Notes: generated by a model not told the origin, from the letters alone. A stretch of DNA of 64,000 nucleotides from Streptomyces sp. NBC_01288 (GCF_035982055.1 NZ_CP108427.1:3224001-3288000), one strand, 5' to 3'. Shown: positions 18,770-27,740, numbered from the stretch's first letter. Made by a program: numbers and translations.

Positions 18770-18975
18770 ACTGTCAGCGAGCGTCGGCGTGCGCGCTCCG
18801 GCAGGCACCGCCCGGTGCGCCGCAGCGCCCCCGTCGGCGGAATCCGGCCCTTTCCGGACTGGAGTACCGTGGCATTACCGAGCGCACCTCGCACGCCGTC
18901 AGCCGTTTCGGCGTCGCCCTCGGGGAACGGCAACGCCGGAGCGCTTCGTGTCCGGCCGGAAATGAGCCGCCCCAC

Positions 18976-20187
18976 ATGAGCCTGATGAGTCTCGGAGTAC
19001 TGCACTCCTCCCGCAAGGAGAACGAGTTCCGGCTGCCGCTGCACCCGCGGCACCTGGACCGGATCGACCCGGACCTACGAGCGCGGATCTTCCTCGAAGA
19101 GGGCTACGGCGAACGGTTCGGCATCGCCGACGACGCGCTGCGGCCCCTCGTCGGCGGCCTCCGTTCGCGTGAGCGACTGGTCGCGGAGTGCGACATCATG
19201 CTGCTGCCCAAGCCCATGCACGAGGACCTCGCCGAGCTGCGCGAGGGTCAGGTGCTGTGGGGCTGGCCGCACTGTGTGCAGGACGAGAAGACGACACAGA
19301 TCGGCATCGACCGCCGACTGACGCTGATCGCCTGGGAGGCCATGAACCACTGGACCTCCACGGGCGCCTTCAGCGTCCACGTGTTCCACAAGAACAACGA
19401 GCTGGCCGGCTACTGCTCGGTGCTGCACGCCCTGCAACTCGGCGGGCTGACCGGGAGCTACGGCCGCCGGCTGCGCGCGGTGGTCATAAGCTTCGGCGCC
19501 ACGGCGCGCGGCGCGGTCACGGGCCTGGGTGCCATGGGTGTCTCCGACGTCACGGTGCTCACGCAGCGCGCGGCGGCGGCCGTGGCATCGCCGATGCCGT
19601 CGGTCGTGATGGGCCACTTCCAGGAGCGGGAGGACGATCCCACCCGCCTGGAGGCCGTCACCGGGCTCGGGCCCGTGCCGCTGGCGCAGTATCTGGCGGG
19701 GTTCGACATCGTCGTCAACTGCGTACTACAGGACACCGACGCGCCACTGATGTTCGTCAACAACGAGGAACTCGCGCTGTTCCAGCCGGGGACCTTCTTC
19801 ATCGACGTGGCCTGCGACGAGGGCATGGGCTTCGCCTGGGCCCGGCCGAGCGGCTTCGGCGACCCGATGGCCACGGTCGGACCGGGCTGCCACTACTACG
19901 CCGTGGACCACAGCCCGTCCCACCTGTGGAACTCCGCGACGTGGGAGATCAGCGAGGCGCTCCTGCCGTATCTGCGTACGGTCATGAGCGGTCCGGCCGA
20001 CTGGGACGGCGACGTCACGGTCCGGAAGGCCATCGAGATCCGGGACGGAGTCGTCCAGAACCCGAAGATCCTCTCCTTCCAGCACCGGTCGGCCGCCTAC
20101 CCGCACAGCCCCGAGGCGCGACGGCCCGGAGGTCATGAGGTGAGGCGGCCTGACGGCAAGCCGGTTGAGGGCCCGGTGGTGGTCTAG
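18976..20187 (+). CDS. N5-(carboxyethyl)ornithine synthase-like / alanine dehydrogenase-PNT family
   Basis: 403 residues from ATG 18976. N-terminal AlaDH/PNT domain (MSLGVLHSSRKENEFRLPLHP, CDIMLLPKPMHEDLAEL, GQVLWGWPHCVQ), then a Rossmann part (VVISFGATARGAVTGLGAMG at about 165-185) and DIVVNCVLQD. The HSSRKENEFRLPLHP start and the WGWPHCVQ motif resemble enzymes annotated as carboxyethyl-ornithine synthases, which reductively join pyruvate and ornithine; other members are saccharopine- or alanine-dehydrogenase-like, so substrate is tentative. No strong ribosome site; an in-frame ATG at 18985 is possible. Convergent and overlapping by 4 bases with the next gene. Confidence 0.72.
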   Translation: MSLMSLGVLHSSRKENEFRLPLHPRHLDRIDPDLRARIFLEEGYGERFGIADDALRPLVGGLRSRERLVAECDIMLLPKPMHEDLAELREGQVLWGWPHCVQDEKTTQIGIDRRLTLIAWEAMNHWTSTGAFSVHVFHKNNELAGYCSVLHALQLGGLTGSYGRRLRAVVISFGATARGAVTGLGAMGVSDVTVLTQRAAAAVASPMPSVVMGHFQEREDDPTRLEAVTGLGPVPLAQYLAGFDIVVNCVLQDTDAPLMFVNNEELALFQPGTFFIDVACDEGMGFAWARPSGFGDPMATVGPGCHYYAVDHSPSHLWNSATWEISEALLPYLRTVMSGPADWDGDVTVRKAIEIRDGVVQNPKILSFQHRSAAYPHSPEARRPGGHEVRRPDGKPVEGPVVV

Positions 20188-20471
20188 CTCCGGTTGACAC
20201 CGGTGGCCACCGCGTGGCCGATGAAGAGATAGACGAGGGCGGGCAGGCCGTAGTTGACGACAGTGCGCCAGTCCGCCGAGTGGATGGTGAACAGGTTGTG
20301 CGACCAGCCTGAAAGCCAGTTGGCCGCGTTGTGGACCCAGTCGACCGAGTTGTTCGCGGTGTTGGCGTCGAACAGATAGAGAGCGATCCACAGGATCAGG
20401 ATCAGTGCCGCGATGTCCGCGATGACGGAGATGACCGTCCCCGCGGGGCTTCCGCCGTAGCGTCTGGACAT
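20184..20471 (-). CDS. Small conserved membrane protein (hypothetical)
   Basis: 95 residues from ATG 20471. Two hydrophobic segments: VISVIADIAALILILWIALYL (about 14-35) and YGLPALVYLFIGHAVATGV near the C-terminus, joined by a polar loop rich in Asn and Trp. No domain name recognised. A TTG start at 20528 would lengthen it by 19 residues and overlap the next gene upstream. Ribosome site weak, so the start is uncertain. Same strand as the PRC-barrel gene. Confidence 0.7.
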   Translation of the reverse strand: MSRRYGGSPAGTVISVIADIAALILILWIALYLFDANTANNSVDWVHNAANWLSGWSHNLFTIHSADWRTVVNYGLPALVYLFIGHAVATGVNRS

Positions 20472-20524
20472 GTTCAACGGATGGCCCGGAACGCCGAGTT
20501 GAAACCTCTCGGCGTCCGGTGCCG

Positions 20525-20881
20525 TCAACGGCGGGCCAGTTGGCGCTCGCCGCCGGCGCCCGGCTGGTACGGCAGGCCGTAGTGCTTGAAGATCCCTTCC
20601 TCCTGCTCGGCGGGCAGCACGTCGTCCGTACCGATCGAAGGGGCCTGCTTCACCAGTGCCTTGGGATAGCCGACCTTCACATAGTCCGGCCCCACGATCG
20701 CGTCGTCCAACGGTACGAAGATCAGCCGATGCCGCGTGGGCAGCCCGACCCGAACCGTCGCCATGGCCGGCTCATCGGTCGCGGTGTCCACATACACGGC
20801 CTCCAACACCCCGATCTTGTGCGCCTCCGCATCCACGACGTCCCGCTCCCGCCACTCCCGGACATCGGCTGCGTGAATCAT
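20525..20881 (-). CDS. PRC-barrel domain protein
   Basis: 118 residues with AAGGAG 8 bases before the ATG. Opens with MIHAADVREWRERDVVDAEA, a PRC-barrel strand pattern (HKIGVLEAVYVDTATDEPAMATVRVG, RLIFVPLDDAIVGPDYVKVGYPK), and ends in a region IFKHYGLPYQP seen in stress-related actinobacterial PRC proteins. These bind other proteins or RNA; no catalytic role known. Probably co-transcribed with the small membrane protein after it. Confidence 0.85.
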   Translation of the reverse strand: MIHAADVREWRERDVVDAEAHKIGVLEAVYVDTATDEPAMATVRVGLPTRHRLIFVPLDDAIVGPDYVKVGYPKALVKQAPSIGTDDVLPAEQEEGIFKHYGLPYQPGAGGERQLARR

Positions 20882-21227
20882 GGCCTTCTCCTTCGGACGG
20901 CTCGTCCAACAGCGGGGTCCAGAGCGCTATTGCGAGGGCGGGGGCCGGTTCGACCAGGGTAGTCCTCGCCGTGGGACGCGGACAGTGATCGGGAGCGACG
21001 GCCGGAAGCGGATGGCCACCGGACGCCTGTCCGGGAGGTGCGGGGAGGGCTAGCGTGTGGCGTACGGCCCCAGCCCCCGGCAGCGTCGACCCTCGCTCGC
21101 TCTCTCGCGCCCCCCCTGGGCGCATCTCGCGTATCGGTGCCGGAACACGACGCGGTATCGACGTGCTCCGTGCGGGCGCCCGTTCCGCCGCCCGCCGCCT
21201 CGTACGCGTTTCACGACAGGCGGACAC
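20882..21227. other. 346-bp divergent intergenic region
   Basis: Lies between the PRC-barrel gene (minus) and a small membrane protein gene (plus). The only promoter-like hexamer on the plus strand is TAGCGT at about 21051, without a good -35. Reading frames here are Arg/Pro rich and show no domain. I see no gene. Confidence 0.4.
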
Positions 21228-21431
21228 ATGTACGCGCTGATCGTTCCGGCTTCGACCCCCTTCGTCCTGCTCGCCACCGTCCTGGGCCTGTCCTGGTGGG
21301 AGGACCGCGTCCTGCCGACACCGGCACCGGCTCCGCTCCCCCAACTCACCAGCCCCGAAGCCCCGTTGACCGAGACTCCGGCTACCGCGAACTCACCGGC
21401 GTCACCCCAACAGACCGGCCGGCGCCCGTAG
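21228..21431 (+). CDS. Small membrane protein (hypothetical)
   Basis: 67 residues: MYALIVPASTPFVLLATVLGLSWWEDRVLP, that is one membrane helix at about residues 4-24, then a Pro/Thr/Ala-rich tail. Short proteins with this N-terminus recur in streptomycetes. Weak AGGCGGA ribosome site 5 bases before the ATG. Its last 30 bases overlap the 3' end of the convergent histidine kinase gene. No function known. Confidence 0.6.
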   Translation: MYALIVPASTPFVLLATVLGLSWWEDRVLPTPAPAPLPQLTSPEAPLTETPATANSPASPQQTGRRP

Positions 21432-22988
21432 TTCGGAATGAAGCGGGAGCCGGACCCTGAAGGTGGCCCCGCGTCCGGGCGCGGAGTCGATCTCGACTCG
21501 CCCCGCGTGCGCGGCGACCAGGGACTCGACGATGGCCAGCCCCAGCCCGGCGCCGCCGGTGGCACGGGTGCGGGACGTGTCGGCGCGGTAGAAGCGTTCG
21601 AAGATGTGGGCGGTCTGGGCCGGGGTGAGCCCCGGCCCCTCGTCCGCCACCTCCAGGACCGCGTCCCCGCCGACCGTGCCCACACCGATGCGGATCGCGG
21701 TACCGGGCGGGGTGTGGGCGACCGCGTTGCCGACGAGGTTGGTCACGACCTGGCGCAGGCGGGCCTCGTCGGCCAGGGCGGGGGCCGAGGCGGGAGCGCC
21801 GGTGCCGGCCGGGCCGGTGAGGGTGACCGGGCGGGTCGCGTCCAGGGCCCGTACGTCGTGCAGGGCGTCGGCGGCGAGGGTGCGCAGGTCCGTCGGGGCC
21901 AGTTCGAGGGCCGGACCGGAGTCGCCGCTGGTGCCCAGGCTGTGCTCGTCGAAGCGGGCCAGCAGCAGCATGTCCTCCACCAGCCGGGCGAGCCGGTCCG
22001 ACTCCCGGGCGATACGGGCCATCGTGGCGTCGATGTCCTCCCGGTCGGAGACCGCGCCCATGCGATGCAGATCCGTGAGGCCCTTGATACCGGCCAGCGG
22101 GGTACGCAGCTCATGGCTGGCGTCGGCGACGAAGCGGGTCATCCGCGCCTCGGACTCCGCGCGCGCGTCGAATGCCGTCTCCACCTGCGCGAGCATGCCG
22201 TTCAGGGCGGTGGCGAGACGCCCCATCTCCGTGTGCGGGCCCGCCAGTTCGGGGACGCGGCGGGACAGGTCACCGGCCGCGATCTCGGCCGCCGTCTGCT
22301 CGATCCGGGTCAGCGGGCGCAGCCCGGAGCGCACCGCGAACCACCCGGCAAGACCCAGCACCACGAGCAGCCCGAGCCCGGTGGTTTCGTAGATGTGCCA
22401 CATCCGGTCCACCGTGCCGTCCACCTGGCTCATCGACGCCGACACGATCACGCTGCCGCCCGCGTCGGCACCCCCACCGCCGCCCGGCAGCGCGGCGCGC
22501 GGCACCCGGGGCACGGCGATCGACCGCCACCGGGTGTCCCCCGAGGTGCCGGCCACGGTGAACGCCTTGCCCGCACGGGCGGCGACGGCGGACGCGTCCA
22601 GCCCGGGCAGGTCGGGCCCCGACGCGTCATCGGTGCGCTTCGGCCCGGCGAGCGAGTCGATGCTGCTCTCTACGACGCCGTCCTTGTCCACGTACGTGAT
22701 GACCGGGTTGCCCAGCACCTCCGTACTGAAGTCGGTGAGTCCGGGCGGCATCTTCCCGTCGGCCCCGGTCTTCGCCACGGTCGGCGGGAGTACGGCGAAC
22801 ACCTGCGCGGAGGCGCGGAGTTGGGCGTCGACGCGGTCCACCATGTAGGCACGCAGGGCGTTCCCGGTGACGAGGCTGAACGCGGTGAACCCGGCCGTCA
22901 GCAGCACCACGGCGATCAGCAGCACCCGGCTCCGCAGCGAGGCCCGCGCCCAGAACACCTGCGGCCGGAGCCAGTCGCGGGTGCTCAT
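21402..22988 (-). CDS. Sensor histidine kinase with HAMP domain
   Basis: 528 residues from ATG 22988. Two membrane helices (VLLIAVVLLTAGFTAFSLV and LGLLVVLGLAGWFAV) enclose a 165-residue extracellular sensor. Then HAMP (LRPLTRIEQTAAEIAAGDLSRRV), HisKA with DASHELRTPLAGIKG, and the ATPase with VVTNLVGNAVAHTPPG, DEGPGLT and GGAGLGLAIVESLVAAHAG. ATG overlaps the regulator stop by 4 bases. Third gene of the streptophobe-regulator-kinase operon. Signal unknown. Confidence 0.93.
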   Translation of the reverse strand: MSTRDWLRPQVFWARASLRSRVLLIAVVLLTAGFTAFSLVTGNALRAYMVDRVDAQLRASAQVFAVLPPTVAKTGADGKMPPGLTDFSTEVLGNPVITYVDKDGVVESSIDSLAGPKRTDDASGPDLPGLDASAVAARAGKAFTVAGTSGDTRWRSIAVPRVPRAALPGGGGGADAGGSVIVSASMSQVDGTVDRMWHIYETTGLGLLVVLGLAGWFAVRSGLRPLTRIEQTAAEIAAGDLSRRVPELAGPHTEMGRLATALNGMLAQVETAFDARAESEARMTRFVADASHELRTPLAGIKGLTDLHRMGAVSDREDIDATMARIARESDRLARLVEDMLLLARFDEHSLGTSGDSGPALELAPTDLRTLAADALHDVRALDATRPVTLTGPAGTGAPASAPALADEARLRQVVTNLVGNAVAHTPPGTAIRIGVGTVGGDAVLEVADEGPGLTPAQTAHIFERFYRADTSRTRATGGAGLGLAIVESLVAAHAGRVEIDSAPGRGATFRVRLPLHSELRAPAGLLG

Positions 22989-23731
22989 GCCCGCGGCCCG
23001 CGCAGGACGTACCCGACCCCGTGCACCGTGTGGATCAGTTTCGGCCCGCCGTTGTCCAACTTCCGCCGCAGATAGCTGATGTACGTGTCGACGATTCCGG
23101 TGTCGCCGCCGAAGTCGTACTCCCACACCCGCCCGAGGATCTGTGCCTTGCCGACCGTGCGCCCGGCGTTGGTCATCAGGTAGTGCAGCAGCCGGAACTC
23201 GGTCGGCGAGAGCCGTATCGGCTCGCCCGCGCGGGTCGTCTGGACGCCCTCCGGGTCGAGTTCGAGATCGGCGACCCGCAGCAGCGCCGAGGGATCACCG
23301 CTCGTGCGGCGCAGCACCGCGCCGATCCGGGCGATCAGCTCCTGGAGGTCGAAGGGCTTGGTGACGTAGTCGTCGCCGCCCAGGACGAGCCCCTCGATCT
23401 TGTCCTGGGCGGCGTCGCGGGCGGTGAGGAACACGACCGGGATGTGCCCCGCGCGCGAGTCCCTGCCGCGCTGCTCCCGCAGTCGCCGGATCACCTCGAA
23501 GCCGTCCATGTCGGGCAGCATCACGTCCAGCAGGACCAGATCCGGCGACACGGCACGGGCCCCGTCCAGCGCCTCCTGCCCGGTGGCCGCCGCCGCGACC
23601 GTGAAACCGGCGTGCCGCAGCGCCGCGCACAGCAGCTCCCGTACGGTCGGCTCGTCGTCCACGACCAGCAGGTTCACGTCGGTGGTGGTGGGCCGGGACG
23701 GGTGCGGTCCTGCCCGCTCAATGGTTGCCAA
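22985..23731 (-). CDS. Response regulator, OmpR family
   Basis: 248 residues. Receiver domain with VVDDEPT, phospho-acceptor Asp69 in VLLDVMLPD, Thr in FLTARD and Lys in VTKPFD; winged-helix C-terminal domain with IRLSPTEFRLLHYLMTNAGRTVGKAQIL and VDTYISYLRRKLD. The start is TTG at 23731, chosen because GGAGG lies 6 bases before it; the frame overlaps the streptophobe stop by 14 bases, which implies translational coupling. Members of this class bind pairs of direct repeats about 11 bases apart, as found upstream of this operon. Confidence 0.92.
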   Translation of the reverse strand: MATIERAGPHPSRPTTTDVNLLVVDDEPTVRELLCAALRHAGFTVAAAATGQEALDGARAVSPDLVLLDVMLPDMDGFEVIRRLREQRGRDSRAGHIPVVFLTARDAAQDKIEGLVLGGDDYVTKPFDLQELIARIGAVLRRTSGDPSALLRVADLELDPEGVQTTRAGEPIRLSPTEFRLLHYLMTNAGRTVGKAQILGRVWEYDFGGDTGIVDTYISYLRRKLDNGGPKLIHTVHGVGYVLRGPRA

Positions 23732-25313
23732 GGGGTGCCTCCAGGGTGCCGGGATCGGTTCCCGGCGCCGGGGCGTGCGAGGACGCGGCCGACGGGGACT
23801 TGCGCGCGAGGATACGGCGGGGGGATGTCATTCCTCCGTAAAGGTCCGCTGTGCGCAGCAGGCTCCCCAGGAAACCGGCCACGCTTCCGGCGAGCAGCCC
23901 GAACACCACCGTCCACAGCACGCTGCCGGTCAGCTCGGCCCGCGTACCGCCCATCTCACTCCCGAACATGCTGACCCCGAAGTGCCCGGACGCCCCGGCC
24001 GGCCAGGCCGCCGAGCCGAGGACGACCGCCGTGACGAGGCCGAACCGCTCGGCCGTCCCGAGGTGCCGGGCGAGCGGGCCGTCGTAGCGATGCAGCGGGC
24101 GGCTGTGCGCGGGGACCGTGTTCCGGGCGGCTACGAAGGCGCAGGTCAGGAGGATGACGGCGGTCACGACGAGCGCCCCGAGCCACAGCGGCCAGCCGCC
24201 CGCCGACAGACTCCTGAGGTGCTCGGTACGGTCCTGCTGCCGCGCGGTGGCCTGCTGTCCGCCGCCGCCCAGGGCGCCCATGAGGGAGGCGAGCGGGTTG
24301 CCGCCCTGGCTCTGCACGGGGTGCGTCGCGGCGGTCCAGGGCGCGCCCACGCCGAGCGTGAGCAGCACGGCCAGCGCGTTCGGCGCGAGCAGCAGCACCC
24401 CGCCGGCCACCGTCCCGACCCGCCCACCGGCCACCACCCCGACGAACGTCACCAACGCCATCGGTACGACGACCAGGACCACGAGGGTGCGTACGACGGC
24501 CGAGAGACTCGGCGCCCACCCGGGCCGCACCCGGTCCACGGCCCCGCCCAGCGGCACCCGCACCCGGCGGCTGACCAGGCATCCCAGCGCGAGGACGACG
24601 GCCACCCACACCAGGGCGCCGAACGCGGTCGAGCCGACGTGGACGTCGTACGACATGGTCGTGTCCTGCGCGGAACCGCCACCGCCGCTGCTGCCGCCGA
24701 ACATCCCGCCGAGCGCGCCCATCCCGCTCGCCCCGGCGCCCTGCGCCCCGCCCCCGAGGCCGCGGCTCATCGCCGACGCGGGCAGGCTGAACGTCCCGTG
24801 CGCGAGGGTGGCGACCAGCACGAACGCGACGAGTGCCGCCGCTCCGGCACCGGCGGCCCGAGCGCCCAACTCCCGCGCGGTGAGCGGCCGTTGCCGCAAC
24901 CGTCGCGAGAACACCAGCCACAGCACCAGGGACCCGACGAGCGTCACCCCGAGCGGTGTGATGTCGGCGGCGCCGCTCATCGAGGGGCTCATGCCGCCCC
25001 CGCCGCCGAAGAGTCCGGACAGCACCGAACTCATCGACCCCGAACCGCCCGTACTCCCACCGGAGTTGACCGAGCCGGCACTCACGGACCCGCCAACTGC
25101 CATGGCGGCCAAGGCCATTGCCATCGTGCCCGGCGATCCAACCGACCCCGCCCCCAGCAGCCACAGCGCGAGCCACGCCACGGCGGCCATCGCGACGAGC
25201 CCACACAGCGCGGCCGCGGCTCCTTCGAGGGCGCCGGCTCCCGGACCGTCGGGCAGGGGTACGGAAACAGGACGGGACCTTGCGGTCGTAGAGGCAGAGG
25301 CAGAGGCAGGCAT
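23718..25313 (-). CDS. Streptophobe-family membrane protein
   Basis: 531 residues, about ten hydrophobic segments (for example AAAALCGLVAMAAVAWLALWL, LGVTLVGSLVLWLVFS, VVRTLVVLVVVPMALVTFVGVVAGG). Between helices are Gly/Ser/Met-rich loops such as SVNSGGSTGGSGSMSSV and FGGSSGGGGS, a typical feature of the actinobacterial streptophobe family, whose function is not known. GGAGGG lies 8 bases before the ATG. First gene of an operon with an OmpR regulator and kinase, so it may be the signal source, the output, or part of the sensor. Confidence 0.8.
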   Translation of the reverse strand: MPASASASTTARSRPVSVPLPDGPGAGALEGAAAALCGLVAMAAVAWLALWLLGAGSVGSPGTMAMALAAMAVGGSVSAGSVNSGGSTGGSGSMSSVLSGLFGGGGGMSPSMSGAADITPLGVTLVGSLVLWLVFSRRLRQRPLTARELGARAAGAGAAALVAFVLVATLAHGTFSLPASAMSRGLGGGAQGAGASGMGALGGMFGGSSGGGGSAQDTTMSYDVHVGSTAFGALVWVAVVLALGCLVSRRVRVPLGGAVDRVRPGWAPSLSAVVRTLVVLVVVPMALVTFVGVVAGGRVGTVAGGVLLLAPNALAVLLTLGVGAPWTAATHPVQSQGGNPLASLMGALGGGGQQATARQQDRTEHLRSLSAGGWPLWLGALVVTAVILLTCAFVAARNTVPAHSRPLHRYDGPLARHLGTAERFGLVTAVVLGSAAWPAGASGHFGVSMFGSEMGGTRAELTGSVLWTVVFGLLAGSVAGFLGSLLRTADLYGGMTSPRRILARKSPSAASSHAPAPGTDPGTLEAPLGNH

Positions 25314-25376
25314 CGCGGTAACCCTCCGGGGCGTTTCGGGGACGTCGTCCGCACAAGGTGGCGTACGCGTTTGCCG

Positions 25377-25483
25377 GGTTCCGGAGAGGTTCTGGGAGGT
25401 TTCTGAGAGTCGGCGGGGAACGGGTGCAGGTCACGGGCGCGGGGCGGCGCGCGGCCGACCGGGTTCCCAGGAAGTTCCCAGAG
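25377..25483. promoter_or_regulatory. Two clusters of direct repeats upstream of the streptophobe operon
   Basis: Cluster 1: GGTTCCGGAGA, GGTTCTGGGA and GGTTTCTGAGA begin at 25377, 25388 and 25398. Cluster 2: GGTTCCCAGGA and AGTTCCCAGAG begin at 25462 and 25473. Steps of 10-11 bases match one DNA turn, the arrangement bound by OmpR-type dimers. They lie 60-170 bases upstream of the first gene of an operon that encodes such a regulator, so autoregulation is a natural inference. Confidence 0.55.
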
Positions 25484-25498
25484 GTGCCGCGCGGCCGG

Positions 25499-26485
25499 TC
25501 AGCCGAAGGCGGGCAGCACCTCCCGCTCGAACAGCCGCAGGCTCGACCACGCCAGCTCCATCGGCATGCCCCCGCACAGCGGATGGAACTGGGTGAACAG
25601 CCTTGGCGCGGCCTTGAGTTCGGTCACGAACTGCCCGGGTGTGAGGACCCGGTACTGGTCGCCGCGCCGCAGTTCCGCCAGACCCTCGGCCGTGCGGAAG
25701 GGTGCGGCCACGTCGTCCTGGGCCTGCCACTCGCCGTAGGCGTTGGTCTCGTGCAGGAAGAACGGCGCCATCCGCTCCCACCCCTCGTCGGGATCCTCGG
25801 CGAGGGCCACGACCTGGTTCGGCCCGATCGGGCTGGGCCCGGGGTCGGGGCGGCCCAACTTCCCGACCTCGTCGCGGTAGTGGTCCCACACCTCGGGCAC
25901 GGAGGGGACGAACCCGTCGGCGATCCGGGCGGCCCGGCGCGCCGCCGGTTCGCTGCTCCCGCCGAGGAGAACGGCGGGCCCGCCCGGCCGGTACGGCGCC
26001 GGCGTGACGCGCACCCTACGGCCCCGATAGCTGAACTGCTCCCCCGTGAAAGCCGACTTGAGGGTGGTCACCACCTCGGTGACCCGCTTGGCCCGCTCCT
26101 TCATCGGCACGTCGAACATGGCGAACTCCTCGCGCACGTACCCGCCCGCGACGATCAGGTCGACGCGCCCCCGGCTGATGTTGTCGAGGACCGCCAACTC
26201 CTCGGCGAGGCGCAGCGGATCGTGGAACGGGGCGATCAACGCGGCGACGAGGAAACGGACTTGCTTCGTGCGGGCGGCCATCGCCGCGAGCATCTGGACC
26301 GGGCTGGGCAGATAGCCGTCCGGCGAACCGTGGTGCTCGGAGACGGTGATCCGCGTGCAGCCGAGCCCGTCGGCCCATTCGGCCATGTCGAGGGCGGCCG
26401 CGTACCGGTCCGCCATCGCCGTACCGGCCGACTCGGGGTTACGGAAGTCGAATCTGAGGGCGAACTCCACACCAGGACGAGTCAT
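25499..26485 (-). CDS. LLM-class (luciferase-like) flavin/F420-dependent oxidoreductase
   Basis: 328 residues. Luciferase-like barrel: DMAEWADGLGCTRITVSEHHGSPDGYLPSP near residues 33-62, PLRLAEELAVLDNISRGRVDLIVAGGYVREEF at about 91-122, and PAVLLGGSSEPAARRAARIADGFVP. These enzymes use FMN or F420 on varied substrates, which cannot be named here. No ribosome site precedes the ATG; instead a well-placed promoter (see next entry) suggests a leaderless mRNA starting at or beside the ATG. Confidence 0.85.
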   Translation of the reverse strand: MTRPGVEFALRFDFRNPESAGTAMADRYAAALDMAEWADGLGCTRITVSEHHGSPDGYLPSPVQMLAAMAARTKQVRFLVAALIAPFHDPLRLAEELAVLDNISRGRVDLIVAGGYVREEFAMFDVPMKERAKRVTEVVTTLKSAFTGEQFSYRGRRVRVTPAPYRPGGPAVLLGGSSEPAARRAARIADGFVPSVPEVWDHYRDEVGKLGRPDPGPSPIGPNQVVALAEDPDEGWERMAPFFLHETNAYGEWQAQDDVAAPFRTAEGLAELRRGDQYRVLTPGQFVTELKAAPRLFTQFHPLCGGMPMELAWSSLRLFEREVLPAFG

Positions 26486-26521
26486 CGCACGAGAATATGA
26501 TTCTCACGAGGAAGAACGCAA
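26486..26521 (-). promoter_or_regulatory. Leaderless promoter with a 15-bp palindrome
   Basis: On the minus strand TTGCGT (26521-26516), an 18-base spacer and TATTCT (26497-26492) are followed 6 bases later by the ATG of the LLM oxidoreductase. The palindrome GAGAATCATATTCTC (26505-26491) covers the spacer end and the -10, so a bound protein would block RNA polymerase. The arms also read as a 7-1-7 dyad with one mismatch, a shape used by Fur/Zur proteins, but the regulator is not identifiable. Confidence 0.6.
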
Positions 26522-26664
26522 TATGCGGGAAAAGACAACAACCCTCCCCGAGCCCCGCGGAAGCCTATGTTCCCCCAGGGGCTACCGAGCAGTAACCGCT
26601 TCGCTCTACGCTGCTGCCGCCACCAAGGCTCCAACTAGGCCACGGCGAAGGGGACTTGACACTC

Positions 26665-27705
26665 ATGAAGGCGATAAGACGGCTGGCGGCACTGCTGGGC
26701 ACCGCCGCCCTGCTGGTGACGGGGGCCGCGGGCAATGCCCATGCGGCGGCGGCGAAGTTCTCCGAGACGACGACGATCGGGACGCACAACGCGTACGAGA
26801 AGGACAAGTACACGTACTGGGCGCAGGCCTTGGACTCCGGGGCCTCGCTGCTCGAACTGGACGTCTACGTGGACAGCTTGAGCAAGCGGTGGCGGGTCAG
26901 CCACAGCGACCTGTTCTCCAACGACAACAACTGCGAGTACGCGAGCACCCCCGCCGACCTGTACAGCAAGGACCGCGACCAGGACCTCGGCAGCTGCCTG
27001 GACAACATGGCCGCCTGGAACACCCTGCACCCGGACCACGCTCCCGTCATCATCAAGGTGGAGATGAAGGTGGGCTTCAACCAGACCATCGGCCTGGGCC
27101 CGACCGCCTTCGACACCCTGGTCTCGCAGAAGCTCGGCAGCAGCGTCTACAAGCCGTCCGACCTGCTGGGCTCGTCCTACTCCACGCTCGACGCGGCGGC
27201 CCAGGCGAACGCGTGGCCCTCACGTGACGCCCTCAAGGGCAAGTTCATCTTCGAGTTGATCCCCGGCACGGTCGAGCAGGCCAACCCGTTCGACCACTAC
27301 TGGACGGACCAGGAGTACGGCGACCATCTCCGCGACCTGTACGCGGCCGGCACGATCGCGCAGGCGCAGGCCTTCCCGGCGGTACTGGGCGCGGCCAACG
27401 GCGATCCCAGGGCGACCCGTTGGACGTCGGACACGTCCATCCGCCCCTGGTTCGTCTTCTTCGACGGCGACGCGGCGACCTACGTCAACAACGGCTACGA
27501 CACGTCGTTCTACTCCACGAACCACTACATCCTGATCATGACGGACGCGTACGCGGTGGCCCCGGCGATCTCCTCAACGGCCCCCACGGACGACGAAGTC
27601 GCCGCCAAATTGGCACTATTGGCGGCGGACCACGCAAGCGTGATCACTTCTGACTGGTCGTCGAAGTCGGCGTCGGTCCTGTCCTCGGCGGCCACCAGAA
27701 GCTGA
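26665..27705 (+). CDS. Secreted phosphatidylinositol-specific phospholipase C-like protein
   Basis: 346 residues. Signal peptide with a basic start, hydrophobic LAALLGTAALLVTGAAG and cleavage after AHA (residue about 28). Then a PI-PLC X-type barrel: TTIGTHNAYEKDKYTYW with the first catalytic His, LLELDVYVD, WRVSHSD with the second His region, and PVIIKVEMK. Resembles the calcium-dependent bacterial PI-PLC branch (cleaves phosphatidylinositol). GAAGGGGA is 10 bases before the ATG. Followed after 35 bases by a GH25 gene. Confidence 0.83.
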   Translation: MKAIRRLAALLGTAALLVTGAAGNAHAAAAKFSETTTIGTHNAYEKDKYTYWAQALDSGASLLELDVYVDSLSKRWRVSHSDLFSNDNNCEYASTPADLYSKDRDQDLGSCLDNMAAWNTLHPDHAPVIIKVEMKVGFNQTIGLGPTAFDTLVSQKLGSSVYKPSDLLGSSYSTLDAAAQANAWPSRDALKGKFIFELIPGTVEQANPFDHYWTDQEYGDHLRDLYAAGTIAQAQAFPAVLGAANGDPRATRWTSDTSIRPWFVFFDGDAATYVNNGYDTSFYSTNHYILIMTDAYAVAPAISSTAPTDDEVAAKLALLAADHASVITSDWSSKSASVLSSAATRS

Positions 27706-27740
27706 GGTTCCGGATAGCGGGGACGGGGCACAAGTCCCCC

